This document shows, piece after piece, positions 1 to 10,765 of a stretch of DNA of 64,000 bases. Numbering within the stretch: position 1 is the first letter of the stretch; the number at the start of each line of letters is the position of its first letter. The position numbers and the translations under genes were made by a program. The notes under the pieces are model-generated. The model searched no databases. It saw nothing but the letters and a program-made list of their open reading frames with translations, and was not told where the DNA came from. The DNA comes from Tetraselmis striata (taxonomy: Eukaryota > Chlorophyta > Chlorodendrophyceae > Chlorodendrales > Chlorodendraceae), in NCBI GenBank assembly GCA_006384855.1, contig VCJN01001504.1, positions 1 through 64,000 of the forward strand, given 5' to 3'.

Positions 1-599
1 TATACGCCAACGCGAATCGAGGTCACCTCGGTTCGAGTGGCTGAGCCCGAATGTTGTAGATCGTAGTACAGGAACGAAATCGGACTAGAGGTGACCATGG
101 GTTTACGGAAATCCAGTGTATTAGATTTGTTGAATTGGAAAGACGGTAATAATGATTGATACGATGCGACTTCAACATGAACAGGCATGCGACGATGCGA
201 CGGAAATCGACCCCTCGGAGCGCGGTGACGCACGTGAGGTAAGCAACACTAGAATGCTCGTGTAAATAAATATACGTGTGGTCATCTTGACTTTGAAACC
301 GGGATTCTATATTTTCGTCGGCAGTAACCTCAAAGGGTCGCCGGTTGCGAAGTATTACCGCAATGATACTTTATGGGCATGTATCCACAAGGGAGCTGGT
401 ATGACACCATGACATAATTTATTCGAAATTGACAATTTTCGGCAAGAAGTCGACTTCGATGAGCACTCAGAGGACACCAGCGCAGGTGGCGGGAGGGTGG
501 GGAACGCCAACCCAGAAGAGGTATATCGCTAGGTAGTAGTAGTATACAATTAGTAGCTGCAGGTAGCTGAGGCATTGTTTGCTCTGCTAAGAGGGAAAG
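1..599. other. No gene recognised
   Basis: I see no supported gene, RNA or repeat here. Reading frames are short and lack recognisable domains. It is probably the flank of the decayed material that follows. Confidence 0.5.
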
Positions 600-2430
600 G
601 ATCCTCCGACTCGCGACATGTACGGTACTAAATGTTATTCGATTTCGGTTCCAACTCAGCTCCTTCCTCTCCGCATCAATCATCAAGCCCCGAGCCCTCT
701 CCAAAAAAGCCAAGGAAGAGTGCATCGAAACCGAAGGGCACTACAATCAGGAAAAAGGCGAAGGACAAGCTGGAAGACCACCTCGAGTGGTGCCTTGTCG
801 ACAACCGTTGATTTTTGGAGCTGTACTTTGTTCCGGAGTTGGCTGCAACGCGGAGATCGGGTGTACCTCCCGGCACACGGATAAAATCTCCTGACAACGA
901 GGGCGAGGTCACAAGGATCGGTGTCGTCGAAACATACATGGGGGAGTACGACCAGTTCAAGCTTGACGACATGGTCCACGTACGTAAGGCTGTACGTCAA
1001 ACGGCCCGAGGCCAAACAAGCTTCGGCCATGCTCCTCGACCCAAAGAAGCTCGCAGGCATGATGATGCCGCATCTTGACGTCGGTATGTGGGGATACGTG
1101 CCGGGCGTCGTTGCCGACCCATCATGCATGTATCAGCCGGTTGCCAGGCTTATCCGCAAGAAGTACGAGGACGATGCCCCGGAGCTGGCGATGAAAAGCA
1201 AGCCACCAGTCTACGTCGGGGTCTGGCAGCCCCATCCATAGACTCTTCGAGGAAGGCTGGCTCGGAGCGTACGAGCTACAACATGACGCGGGCTCCATCA
1301 AGATATCCGGCAAAGCTCAGTGGCTCTCGACGCCATTGCGAAAACCTAGAGGTGACAACCGATTGTTTTAAAATTGCTTGTACGGGACACCCAAAACACG
1401 AAGATGGTTATGTAATATGTCGGCGAGTACTTCATTCAAACCGAGGAGTTGCTGTCCCCTCCGACGCTTTCCGCGCTAGAGGGCTCAACGACAAGACAGT
1501 TGCATCGATCATGCCAAAAATTCGGGTGAGTCACTCCTTGCACGTCCGTTGAGACCCTTGGCCATCCACTTAACCGGAGGTGGCCTCGGTTCCTGTGAAC
1601 GCGGGGTGTGGCCCGGATATTAAATCGTTATTCCCGTCGCGGTGTCTGGTTATCGATCAAGCCTAAGCCCTTCGGAGGTCCTCCTGAAGAGCAAAAACAT
1701 CACATCCAAATCACGCGATGCGGTCAACGAGCAGATGGACACATACGCGGAGAGCAAAGACCCGGTCGACTTGAGGTACAAGGCATTCGTGACCGCCGGA
1801 GACCAGCATAGGGAAGTCTACGAACGAATCATCAATGAGGATTAGGTCAAGGGACCAGATGACCACAAGCTTGCTCGAGCGAGCTCTATGTTACGCCAAC
1901 ATGTCCGACACCTTCGCGAGGTATGTGTAGCTCATGTTAGTAGGGGGTGGAGTCAGCTCCACGTACAGTCCGTTAATATCATATTGTGATACCAAACGGG
2001 TAATAACCGTTAGCTCGGTCATCGACATGTGGCTAGGTGCGCAACACAATAATATCAGCAGCACCATCGCGAAGAACACTCTATTCGACACCGCCGTCGC
2101 GTAAGTTGAGGAGGACCTACGACAAATGGGTCGATGGGTTGAAGAAAAAGGCACCCCACCTAGAACTTGACGACCTCTAGGACGCGGCCTTAGACGCCTT
2201 CACGAGCAGCAGCGCAACAACAGTGATTTCGGCGCGTGTTGATAACGAGAGAACATCACAGAAAGTCAGCCCCGCGTTGAAGCTGCTGAAAACCTCCGGG
2301 ATGGACCTCGACGGACCTGCACTGCCCTCATTTTCTGAAAGCAACCGTGATGAGGTCCGAGACCACGTGGAAAGCCGTGAAGGAGCTGATGGAAGCGTAC
2401 CGCGGCTGCATGATCCCACACCCAAACGAG
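600..2430 (+). pseudogene. Decayed coding fragments, unidentified
   Basis: A chain of plus-strand fragments in shifting frames looks like one or more decayed genes. Pieces with protein-like composition occur near 700-830 (lysine-rich, ending LEWCLVDNR), 815-1,240 (contains VVETYMGEYDQFKLDD, then MMMPHLDVGMWGYVPGVV), 1,240-1,320 (EEGWLGAYELQHDAGSIKIS), 1,640-1,845 (a charged helical piece containing DAVNEQMDTYAESKDP) and 2,220-2,430. Frame changes and stops between them prevent a continuous product. I do not recognise the family. It lies tail-to-tail with the minus-strand transposase-like relic ending near 2,467 and could be a partner gene of the same element, but nothing in the sequence proves that. 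Confidence 0.35.
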
Positions 2431-2466
2431 AAGGAGGTCAGAGCGACCCTCGCGAATAATAAGGCG

Positions 2467-2523
2467 TCAACGTGTAGTGCGCAACGTGTAGTGCGTTCCA
2501 TTAATAACGTGTAGTGCGTCAAC
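2467..2523. repeat. Short tandem repeat AACGTGTAGTGCG
   Basis: The motif AACGTGTAGTGCG occurs three times, with a short TTCCATTAAT spacer before the last copy. It overlaps the 3' part of the transposase-like relic. Confidence 0.7.
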
Positions 2524-2717
2524 GTTGCCATGCAGTTCCATCCATCGGGGAAAGTGCCATGCAACTTCATGCATATACGGAGTGACGTCCTTTGCTGTCG
2601 TGATGTCCAAGAAGGCTGCAAATAACATCTCCGTAGCTGTTCGCAGCGTGTTGTCTGAGGCCAGCCTGTCAGCCGTGAGGCCGTCAGGGTCTGCACTCCA
2701 TGCCGCTGACACATGCT
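2467..2717 (-). pseudogene. Transposase-like relic, 3' part
   Basis: This minus-strand piece continues the relic at 6,024-8,353 after the retroposon that splits them. It reads as a helical segment, then DITTAKDVTPYMHEVAWHFP, then RWMELHGNVDA. The TPYxH...HxP pattern near the C-terminus is shared by KDZ-type and related RNase H-fold transposases, where it precedes a glutamate-containing region. That family call comes from memory of the pattern, not from a search. The frame breaks against the upstream half, so the gene is dead. Confidence 0.45.
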
Positions 2718-2725
2718 CCGTCGTA
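2718..2725. repeat. Target-site duplication CCGTCGTA (left copy)
   Basis: CCGTCGTA lies immediately outside the 3' tail of retroposon copy 1 and is repeated exactly at 6,016-6,023 outside its 5' end. It defines the insertion as 2,726-6,015. Confidence 0.85.
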
Positions 2726-5700
2726 AAAATTCAAATTGAAATTGATTACAACTGCTAGTCTGCTGCATCCACTGGCCCAGACTGAGTTGTTCTTAGGACC
2801 TGCTATCTCTGACCATGATAGGGAACACTAGGTGTAATTATAGCTCAAGCTAACGGCCTTCCTCTAGCAGTGTGCCCAAGCCCCTCCTCCTTCCAGTGGG
2901 CTGAAGCTAGTATAGCAGCGCCCCCATGCTGCCCCTACCTAAGTCAGGCTTGAGTGGGGGCTGCGGTGCCCTCCGACATGTAATTGGGTGAGTGTTGTCT
3001 TTGGTGGTTGTGGGAGTCAGCGGGGTGTGTTCTGTGTGTGTGGTGAGTTTCCGGGTGTGTATTGGTGTACGAGCTGCACCGGGCACATGGTTAGTGATGG
3101 TGGGCGGTGTTCGTGAGTCAGCTGGCTTGGTTGTTGCTGCTAATGCAGCGGCTCGCTCAACAGTTGTTGCGAGCTGCTGGACGGGTGGGCTGCACCATCG
3201 TCTGTTTCCCCCTCACTGTTTGAGCCGCGGGTGCCCGAGAGGCGTGGCTTGCTCCTGCTGCGGTTGCGGGTGGCGCCGTCCGAGCGGCTGCGGCCCCGGG
3301 GCTGCTTCTTCTTAAGTTTAGGTGTTGTGGCCGCCTTGCCTTTGCATGATGGGGTGGGCTGGCTGGGATGACGTTCCGGCTGGATGAAGAGGTGCTGTGG
3401 GTTGCGCAGCTGGTGTGATTCCTCTGCGAGGCTGGCCACGTTGGCGGCTATTGCGGGTTGGCTGGCAGGAGAGGACTGTGCAAGCGGCTTTGTGGCTGCG
3501 GTGGTGAGGTGGTAGAGTTCTGCCAAGTGTTATGTGGTGCCACTGGGTGTGCCCTCCCGGAATATCTAGTGCACTGTTGAGCGCTGGGGGGAGTCGAGGG
3601 ATATGTCAGCCAGACCCGGTGTCTCTGCTGTCGCACGCTAGTCGGTGTCCACCTCCATGGCGCCGTCGTTGTCCTCGTAGTTGAGCTCGAGTTCTTCCTC
3701 GTCGTCCGCTTGCGCTCTAGGCATGGCAGTTGCCGTTGAAGCTGTGGCTGTAGGCGCGGGGGATGGGGGGGGGGGCTGTGCCGGGGGCGCGCTCCGTTGC
3801 TGCTCCGCGTTGGTCGATGGCTGCCACTGCATCTGCAACCGCTCCTCGCCTCGGTGATATGTGCTCGAATCCAGGGGGGGGGGGGGGGGGGGGGGGGGGC
3901 GTCGCGGACCGGGGGTGCAGTCTGGGCTGCTGGGGTCGCTGGAGGTGGCTGTTCGCTCGGGCCTGCTGGTGGTGGGGCTGGCCATGTGTCGGCAGGGCGC
4001 CTCTCGGTTGGCGCCGGAGTCGGCTCGGTCTTGATCTTCCCGCACGCTGATGTTGTGATTGTCTTGCGCCACTGTTTTGTTCTGCCGGTGCCGCGGGTGT
4101 CGGCGATGATGTTGTGGTGGTGGGCGGTCAGCTGCAGGGTGAGGGTGTAGACTGGGCGTCCGGCGGCTCGTATGTAGGGCGAGGGACGTTGGGGCCGTCT
4201 TTCGGGCCTTCCTTCGCAGGCCTATCGCTGCGCGTCGGATCTTGTTGTGGCCGGTGTTGCCTCCTAGTTCTCCCACCTCCCGGACCGTCTGGCTGAAGGG
4301 GTGGATGATCAGCTCCGAGGGGTCGAACTCGGACTCCGTGAGGTAGATGACGATGGTGCGGATGCGTATCGCCCGCAGTAGCGCAACAAGGGAAGTAAGG
4401 GCCACTGCCAGGCGCAGGGTATCCGCGAACTCCTCGTCTTCTTGGCCGAGGGAGATGGCGCAGAGGTTGTCGTCTCCCACGCGCAGCAGTGTCGGCTCGG
4501 TGTGATGGTGGTACACCTCGACGTCGGCAGCTGTCATGGTGTCCGCCAGCCATTCGCGTGATGCAGCTCTGGAGGTGTGTTAGTTGATGCGCTGGCTGAT
4601 GGTAGCCGCTATGGCCTCCGGCAGCTGCTCCACCGTCGGCAGCTCGAGGTTGGCCAGAGGGGCGGTGCATATCGCTTTGGCCGTCAGTGCGCATCGGAAG
4701 AACTGTTTGGATAGCGCTGGGGGCAGTACTCCCGCGAGCGGGGTGGTTGGTTGGTCCTCGCGGTCCTCGTTGTGTTCTACTGTGGCTTTGATCACTACTC
4801 CTGCGGCTGGTCGCCAAACGGCATTACCGGTACTGCGTCGCGGCACACGTCATGGAGTAGGCGCGTCGCATCAGGATCGAGGAGTTCGAGGCGCACCGAG
4901 TCGGCTGAGCGGCGGGCTTTCCATACCTGGCGGACCTCTAGGAGGGCCAATATTGTGCGGGTCGGGGGGCAGATGACGGCGTCGTCTGCGTCTATGTCGG
5001 CCTCGTACTCAGCCAAGGCTCTCACTCCAGCGAGTGCCATGACGTCTGCTGTTGCCGCCGCCGGTTGGTCTGTCGCCGCTTCGCTCGGCTGGGGTTGATC
5101 GTATGCTGGGAGTAGGCCCTCCGCCAAGTACAGCCACATCTCGGCCTCAGTGCGGCCTCTGAACGAGGGGGGGCGAAGCCACACCTAGTGTACCGGTCGC
5201 TCGATGTCATAGGTCGAGGTACGGTGCTCCGAGTTGGCGAGTGGAGTAGCGGCGGCCATGGGGGTCGAGGATTGGTGTGCCCTCTCATGTCCATAGGGTA
5301 TGTAGAACGCTCGCTGTTGTTTCTCTGCGCGCCAGTCGTAGGATGACGGACCCGGTGGTGGTGGAGAGCTTGGTGCCACTCGGTCCAATGGGGTCGGCGG
5401 TGGCGGGCTTAGGGGGGCGGCGGGTCACCACTCTGACGTCTGCTGGTAGTATTTGAACTCCGATTTTGGGGCTGAGGGTGCGGATCGGGCTCGTCACAGT
5501 CCGGCCGCGCGACTCCTCGTCCGTGGCTTGGTGTTGGGCCACCTGATCGCCGAACAGTAGGGCCACATGGGTGGCATCGTCTGTGCCGGCGGGGAGGCTA
5601 GTTAGAAGTAGGTGAGATGGGCGTTGTAGCACGCGTATGTGGCGACGGGTTGCTGGTGTGAGTTGGGTGCCTGCGAAGTTTTTGCAGCTACGACCGTGCG

Positions 5701-6015
5701 GATCGCTGGCTGTTGCACTCTGCCGCCTCGTAGCGCGGCCAGAAAGGTGCCGACCCCGGCGCCATGTTGCTCCTCAGATCTGTCTGTGTCCATGCTGGCT
5801 GTGGTGGTGTCCTCATGAAAGGCCTAGTCTTCACGCCACAGTGGGCGCATGCCGTCAATTGGCCTGGTGGTGGGTCGTCCGGTCGTCGGGCGGTCCGCCG
5901 TTTCACAGGAGGACCACGCTACCAGTACCAGTAGGCGCGCCGGCTCGCCCGAATTTATTTCATATACGCAGTACTTCGCCCGGTGTTAAGGGCCGGCTGG
6001 AAAGTGAGAAGTATG
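2726..6015 (-). mobile_element. Retroposon family A, copy 1 (full length, 3.29 kb)
   Basis: The element lies on the minus strand: its 5' end is at 6,015 and its 3' end at 2,726. The 3' end is a short CAATTT-type repeat tail, seen on the plus strand as AAATTGAAATTG, and an 8-bp duplication flanks the copy. Copies at 36,912-39,918 and 45,516-47,505 share the 3' untranslated region, the tail and the coding body. Copy 3 also shares the 5' end, so about 3.3 kb is the whole unit. The body encodes a proline-rich protein with a conserved core (motifs GSVILRLARRET and LYLTESEFDPSEL-like, near 5,300 and 4,350), an acidic DEEELELNYED stretch and a basic SRSDGATRNRS tail near 3,250. I see no reverse transcriptase, so movement would need an outside LINE. 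This copy has frame breaks and a 26-base G run at 3,874-3,899. Confidence 0.75.
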
Positions 6016-6023
6016 CCGTCGTA
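6016..6023. repeat. Target-site duplication CCGTCGTA (right copy)
   Basis: This exactly matches 2,718-2,725 and marks the 5' end of retroposon copy 1. Confidence 0.85.
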
Positions 6024-8353
6024 CCTCTCCCACACCGCCAGAATCTTGACTCAGTCAGCATGTGATGCATGGATCATGGCATCAAGCACAACCTGGCGGC
6101 CCTCCAGCATCTTCTTCACCTCAGGCCCGCTCAGGGCAGGGATATTTGCCTTGGTGATGGCCTTGCCCTTCCCGCTATGCACCTTCACCTCTCTGCCAGG
6201 TAGCCCGATAAGCTTATTCATCGCACACATTGCCGCATGCTGTGCCGTCTGCTTTTCTTTGCACCGCTTGTGCACGGTGTGCCACACAACATGCGGACGT
6301 ATCTGAATGTCTGCATGCATGGTGTTCCCAATCATGTCCTTTGGCCCGATGCACATGAAGCCAAGCGGGCATTTGTGACGCTGGCCGAAGTGTGCCCACT
6401 GGTAGTCATGCCTGTCCTCCATGCTATCACCATCATTAGGGAAGTTCCCATGGCGCTGGATGGTGAGGCCTCAGCCATGGCAGAGGTATGGCTCCTCCAG
6501 CCCGTACGCCTTCCCCATGGCATGCGCCATCATAGCTGCATACCATGTAGACTTGGTGATGGGCTTGGTCATGCCCTTCCGCTCATAGTCCGGCGAGGTG
6601 AGGTGCATGTACAGTGAAGGCATGTCAGAGATGAAGCAGAAGAAGGTAGACGTCGCTGCGCCGGCGTGCCCAAAGAATACCTCTATGGAAGGCCATGTCT
6701 CCTCCGGGCACCGGCTTGTTGGAGGTGAAGACTTCTCCATGCAACTTCATCCCGGGTCCGTAGAAAATCTCCATGAGCTGGTCCTCCATCGCCTCCATCT
6801 AGTTGATGAATCGATCATACTGCGTGTCTTGCCCTTCGTAGAGCATAATCTTCACACCATTATGAATGGTGTTCACTGCCCAGCCCTCCGCACGTATCCG
6901 CTTTTGCATACCCTCATCAACAAGGGCTTCAAGATAGCAAGAACGCCTCTTTGGTGTCCAAGCTTGAAGGTTGTGCTGCCATCATCTGCAAAGAAACATG
7001 AATAAGAATTAGAGATCAATGTCATGTTGTAGCCATGCGTGTAGCACAACAATCATTCTATAATACATACCTAATTTACTGCAAAACTGGATGATGATGA
7101 CTCTGTCTTCCGGCAGCTGGTCTTTCAAAAACTGTGATAGTCGGGTGCGAAGAGCATGCAACACGTCGATGATGGCCCTCTTGCCATCTTCATACATCTC
7201 GAGTTCCGCCAGCTTTGCCACTCGGTCCTCCCACTCCCATACATTGTTCTTGCTCGGTAGCAAGCACATAAGCGTGCTGTATGGCAGCACCAAGACCTCA
7301 TGCTCGCCTCGCTCCTCCACCCACTGCTGGCTCAAGGCGTGTATGAGGTGTTGGTAGCGTCGCCATGTCACCTTGCATGTCACTCGTATGAACGACGCGC
7401 GCGCGATCGACCATTGGTCGCGAATGGCTTTGATGCCGTGCTGCTCGATAGTGTTGTGCAACCCGCGTTGCAGAGCCACGGCCTCGAGAACTTCTAGACA
7501 CTCGTTAAAGAAGCAATCCACCCGCTGCACAACGGTATCACCCTCTACGCCACCTTCGCAGCGGCGGTAGAGGTAGGCCTTAAGCTTCGCTACCTCGCGG
7601 CGTTTGAAGCCGCAGTATTACGAGGCGTTCAGCACGGGTGGGGCTTCTTGTTCGGGCGGCGCATCAAGCCAAAGGCTTGCAACAGCGTCCGCTCCTTGAT
7701 GGCGGCCCGAGCTTCCGCTCCAGCCCGATTCGAAGTTTTGTAGCCGCTGGTCTCTTTGCTCGCCGAACGGCTGCCTTGGCAGAGTCACGTTGAGTTATGG
7801 CCTTTGCGAGTTGTTTCGCAAGTGCAGCCTCCGGTTGTACGGCGGCCGCATGCATGAATCTCCTTTACCGCCGCGTCCTTCGCCCGGGATAAGCGCACCC
7901 GCTCCGCCTCAAGGTAGACTTGTGACGACTCAACGTTCTTGTCCAGCTTCTCAACAAGTTTGTTGAGCCCGTCGACGTTGCCGCGAAGCGAGGCGCTCTC
8001 CGCTATTGTCCGATGTGTCCTCGCCGCCGCCGCTCGCTCGCTCGCTTGCATTTTGCGGCTTAGCAACCGCAGCTTCCGCCGCCATTGTCTTGCGTTGCTT
8101 CGACTCCTCCACTCGCCGACAGGTACCAGACCTGCTCCGCTTCCATGCGCGTGCAGGTCTGCCGCCGCTAGCAGCGGCGGGCTGTTGTGGGCCTAGCTGG
8201 TCACCGGGCATGGTGGGATGCGATAGGTGTGCTGCTGGTACGCCGTCGCCATGCCGCCGCATACGTCCACCCATATCAGCACCGACCCACCCACACCGCC
8301 GCCTCCCGAGCGCCCCACACGCCACTACGCCCGCATATGCAGGTACGCATTAA
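6024..8353 (-). pseudogene. Transposase-like relic, 5' part
   Basis: A minus-strand gene relic. From its start near 8,353 it has an alanine/arginine-rich leader, a coiled coil (about 8,066-7,785, containing NVDGLNKLVEKLDKNVESS), a helical body (7,530-7,080, containing CKVTWRRYQHLIHALSQQWV) and a likely intron whose donor GTATGT lies at about 7,072 and whose acceptor is near 6,990. Then comes a region with WAVNTIHNGVKIMLYEGQDT, KPITKSTWYAAMMAHAM and IQIRPHVVWHTVHKRCKEKQ, ending at 6,051. Several frame changes and stops break it. The retroposon at 2,726-6,015 separates it from its C-terminal piece at 2,467-2,717. Position and C-terminal pattern suggest an RNase H-fold DNA transposase, but no catalytic triad is securely identified. 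Confidence 0.4.
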
Positions 8354-9566
8354 CCCGTGCATGTCACATACGAGGTCCACAAGGGTTTCGGGTAAGCCAT
8401 GGGGTAGTCGTGTGGTAGCCAAGCACCGCTGATAGATGGTGTGGTGTTACAAGGACGTACAAAAAGCGCATTTTCGCGTTTCAGGAAAGCCGTGACGAAC
8501 TGCCGCACCTACATTAAGTCCTACCAAGGCTCTAAGGACCACCTCGACGCGTGCGGCCGCCCCGTCAGCTCTCCGTTGCACGGCGCCAACTGGGCGTATG
8601 GGGCGCAGCTCGACAAGCCGATCGACGACGACAAGGCCCGACAAAGGCACGAGCTCCACGGCTATCAGCCCCCGGCAAACCCGTCGCGGCAACCCTACCC
8701 CGACCGCCGCCACCTCGAGGCCTACCACGTCTTCATGCTCACCCGGCATTGGGAACTGTTGCACGTGGCCGACTTCCCGCTCTTCCACAACTTCTCGACG
8801 GTGGAGCGGCGCGTGGAGATCATCCTTGGCGTCACTGGCTGCATCCGCTTCATGCACGCCGTGTAGACCTGCGAGCACGGTGACAGCGGCCCCGCCCTGA
8901 GTTTACCCTCGGTCTATGCGTGCATTGCAACGATACTACCGCACGTTCCATGTCTCTCCCGAGTTGTCCGTATTCGATCGGTGGTTCCCGCGGCTGCATG
9001 CCAAGCAAATGGACATGTTCGTCCGCGAGGGGGTGGCTCCGCACCTATACGACGACGTCCAACGTCAGCTCATCTTCGCCGCTCGCGGTCTCCTCGACAC
9101 CCGCTGGGTGAACGAGGTCTGCGGCAACGCGGGCCGCCCCCGGGCAACGAACCCTACTGTCCCGGGCCGCCCCAACCCGAACCCCGCCCCGTCGAGGCCA
9201 CCCAAGGCCTGCGCCTATTGCCTCGGCGACCACAAGACCTGCCAGCACCCGGCGGACGAGCCGCTTACCCAACCGTGCCCCAAATGCCGCCACCCAAGCT
9301 GGCCACTCCCTGCCCCGCCGGTCCCTCCGCGGACCAGTGACAAGGGCAGCCGTGGGGCATGTGGAGCTCGGGTCTCACATATTCTGCCCCCTCAGCTCGG
9401 ACTGCGACTATCAAGGTTTCCAGTACCCGGTCACGAAGGAGTATTACCGCTACCGCTACGTCCCGTTCAGTAATCGCCAGGCCCCGGCCATGCAGCAGCG
9501 TTTGACTCAAGTCATTTGCGACATCCTGCTGAAAGAGGGGCTCATCCGATTCTGCGTAGTACACAT

Positions 9567-10765
9567 CGCTTCCCGATACAACCCGTACTGTAGTTCGCGC
9601 TCCGAAACAACCCCGGACATAGGTACAAATCACCGCCGCGCGCGCGTGCGCGCTCACCCCCTCGCCCGCCCGCCCGCCTACAGAGCCCGCACCAGCGCAT
9701 CTACCCACCAACACGTCCGCACCTCCTTGTCCCACGCTAGCGTGAGACAAGGAGCCGTGACCCTCTCGGTAGGCTACTAACACCCATTCCTCGGAGATGC
9801 GGGATGGTCGTGGGGTTTTGTTTGACCAGGGGCGTGTGAGGGTCCTGAGGATGTGGCCGCTCCGCTAATCCTCGCGACTTCTCAATCCATCCCCACGTCA
9901 ACACGTTTTCCCGACGATACACGGCATTAGAGCCAAAAGTGCTAGGATATAACCCTAGTTTTAGTCAAGTAGATGGCCTAGGGCGTTTACAGCTTCACGA
10001 ACCGTGCACGACCGAGTCGGCGACATGGGCGCCTTTTTTCGTTAATTGGCTCGGCGCGTATCTGCTGCACGGCTGCTGCAGGATCCCCACCAAGATCTTG
10101 CAGCACGCCACCTTCGGGGCAAGGTTAGCCGTGAAAATCACACCATAGCTGCAAGAGGCATATCTCTTGGGGCTACGGGTGGTCGCACATAAAAAGATGT
10201 AGATATGGGACGACGTGGGCGGGGCGTCGGAAGCGATGCTATCGGGTGTTTGGGTCACGCGCCTGTTTGACCCATCCCCACGGAAACACGTTTTCCCGAC
10301 CGCACACGCCAGTAGAGTCCAAACTTTCTCTGTCAAACTTTAGTTTACACCATGTAGATGGTCTAGACAATGTACGTTGTGAGCTTTTTGGCTCGGTGGA
10401 GTTAGGGTTATCCGTGGCTTTTGGGTGATGGGATTGGGCAGCGGCGGGGGCTATCTGCTGCTGGAGGATCGCTACCAAGATCCTGCATCAAGCCGCCGTC
10501 AGGGCAAGGGTAGCCGCGACGCGCCCACCATAGCCGCAAGAGTCATACCTCTTGGGGCGACGGGCGGTCGCACCGTGAACAAGTCAGATATGGCACGGCA
10601 GGGGGCTCGTGTGCGATGCTACTGGATGAGCATGTCGCGCGTCTCGCTGCGCCGCATTTGATCTGTGTACCAACGGTTAAAACGTTAAAACCGCAAAACG
10701 GTATAACAGTTTCGTGTTGTTTTCGCACTATCGTACGGGTTAGTTTGGGAAGCGATGTGTACCGG
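9567..10765. mobile_element. Nested non-coding element with inverted termini
   Basis: About 1.2 kb interrupts the retroelement fossil between two parts of its reverse transcriptase. The ends are inverted repeats: GTACACATCGCTTCCC at 9,570 and its reverse complement ending at 10,763, with weaker inverted similarity continuing for about 50 bp. No coding potential is seen inside. I could not find a convincing target duplication. It is probably a non-autonomous DNA element (MITE-like). Confidence 0.55.
9884..10640. repeat. Diverged tandem duplication of about 375 bp
   Basis: Two adjacent units (about 9,884-10,255 and 10,262-10,640) share blocks in the same order: CATCCCCACG, ACACGTTTTCCCGAC, AGTAGATGG/GTAGATGGTCTAG, a CCACCAAGATC/CTACCAAGATC block, GGGCAAGG.TAGCCG and CATA.CTCTTGGGG. 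They are clearly duplicated and considerably diverged. They fill most of the nested element. Confidence 0.7.

Noticed and set aside
3763-4150. Glycine-rich plus-strand frames over the G run
   Set aside because: Antisense to the retroposon protein and created by the 26-base G homopolymer.
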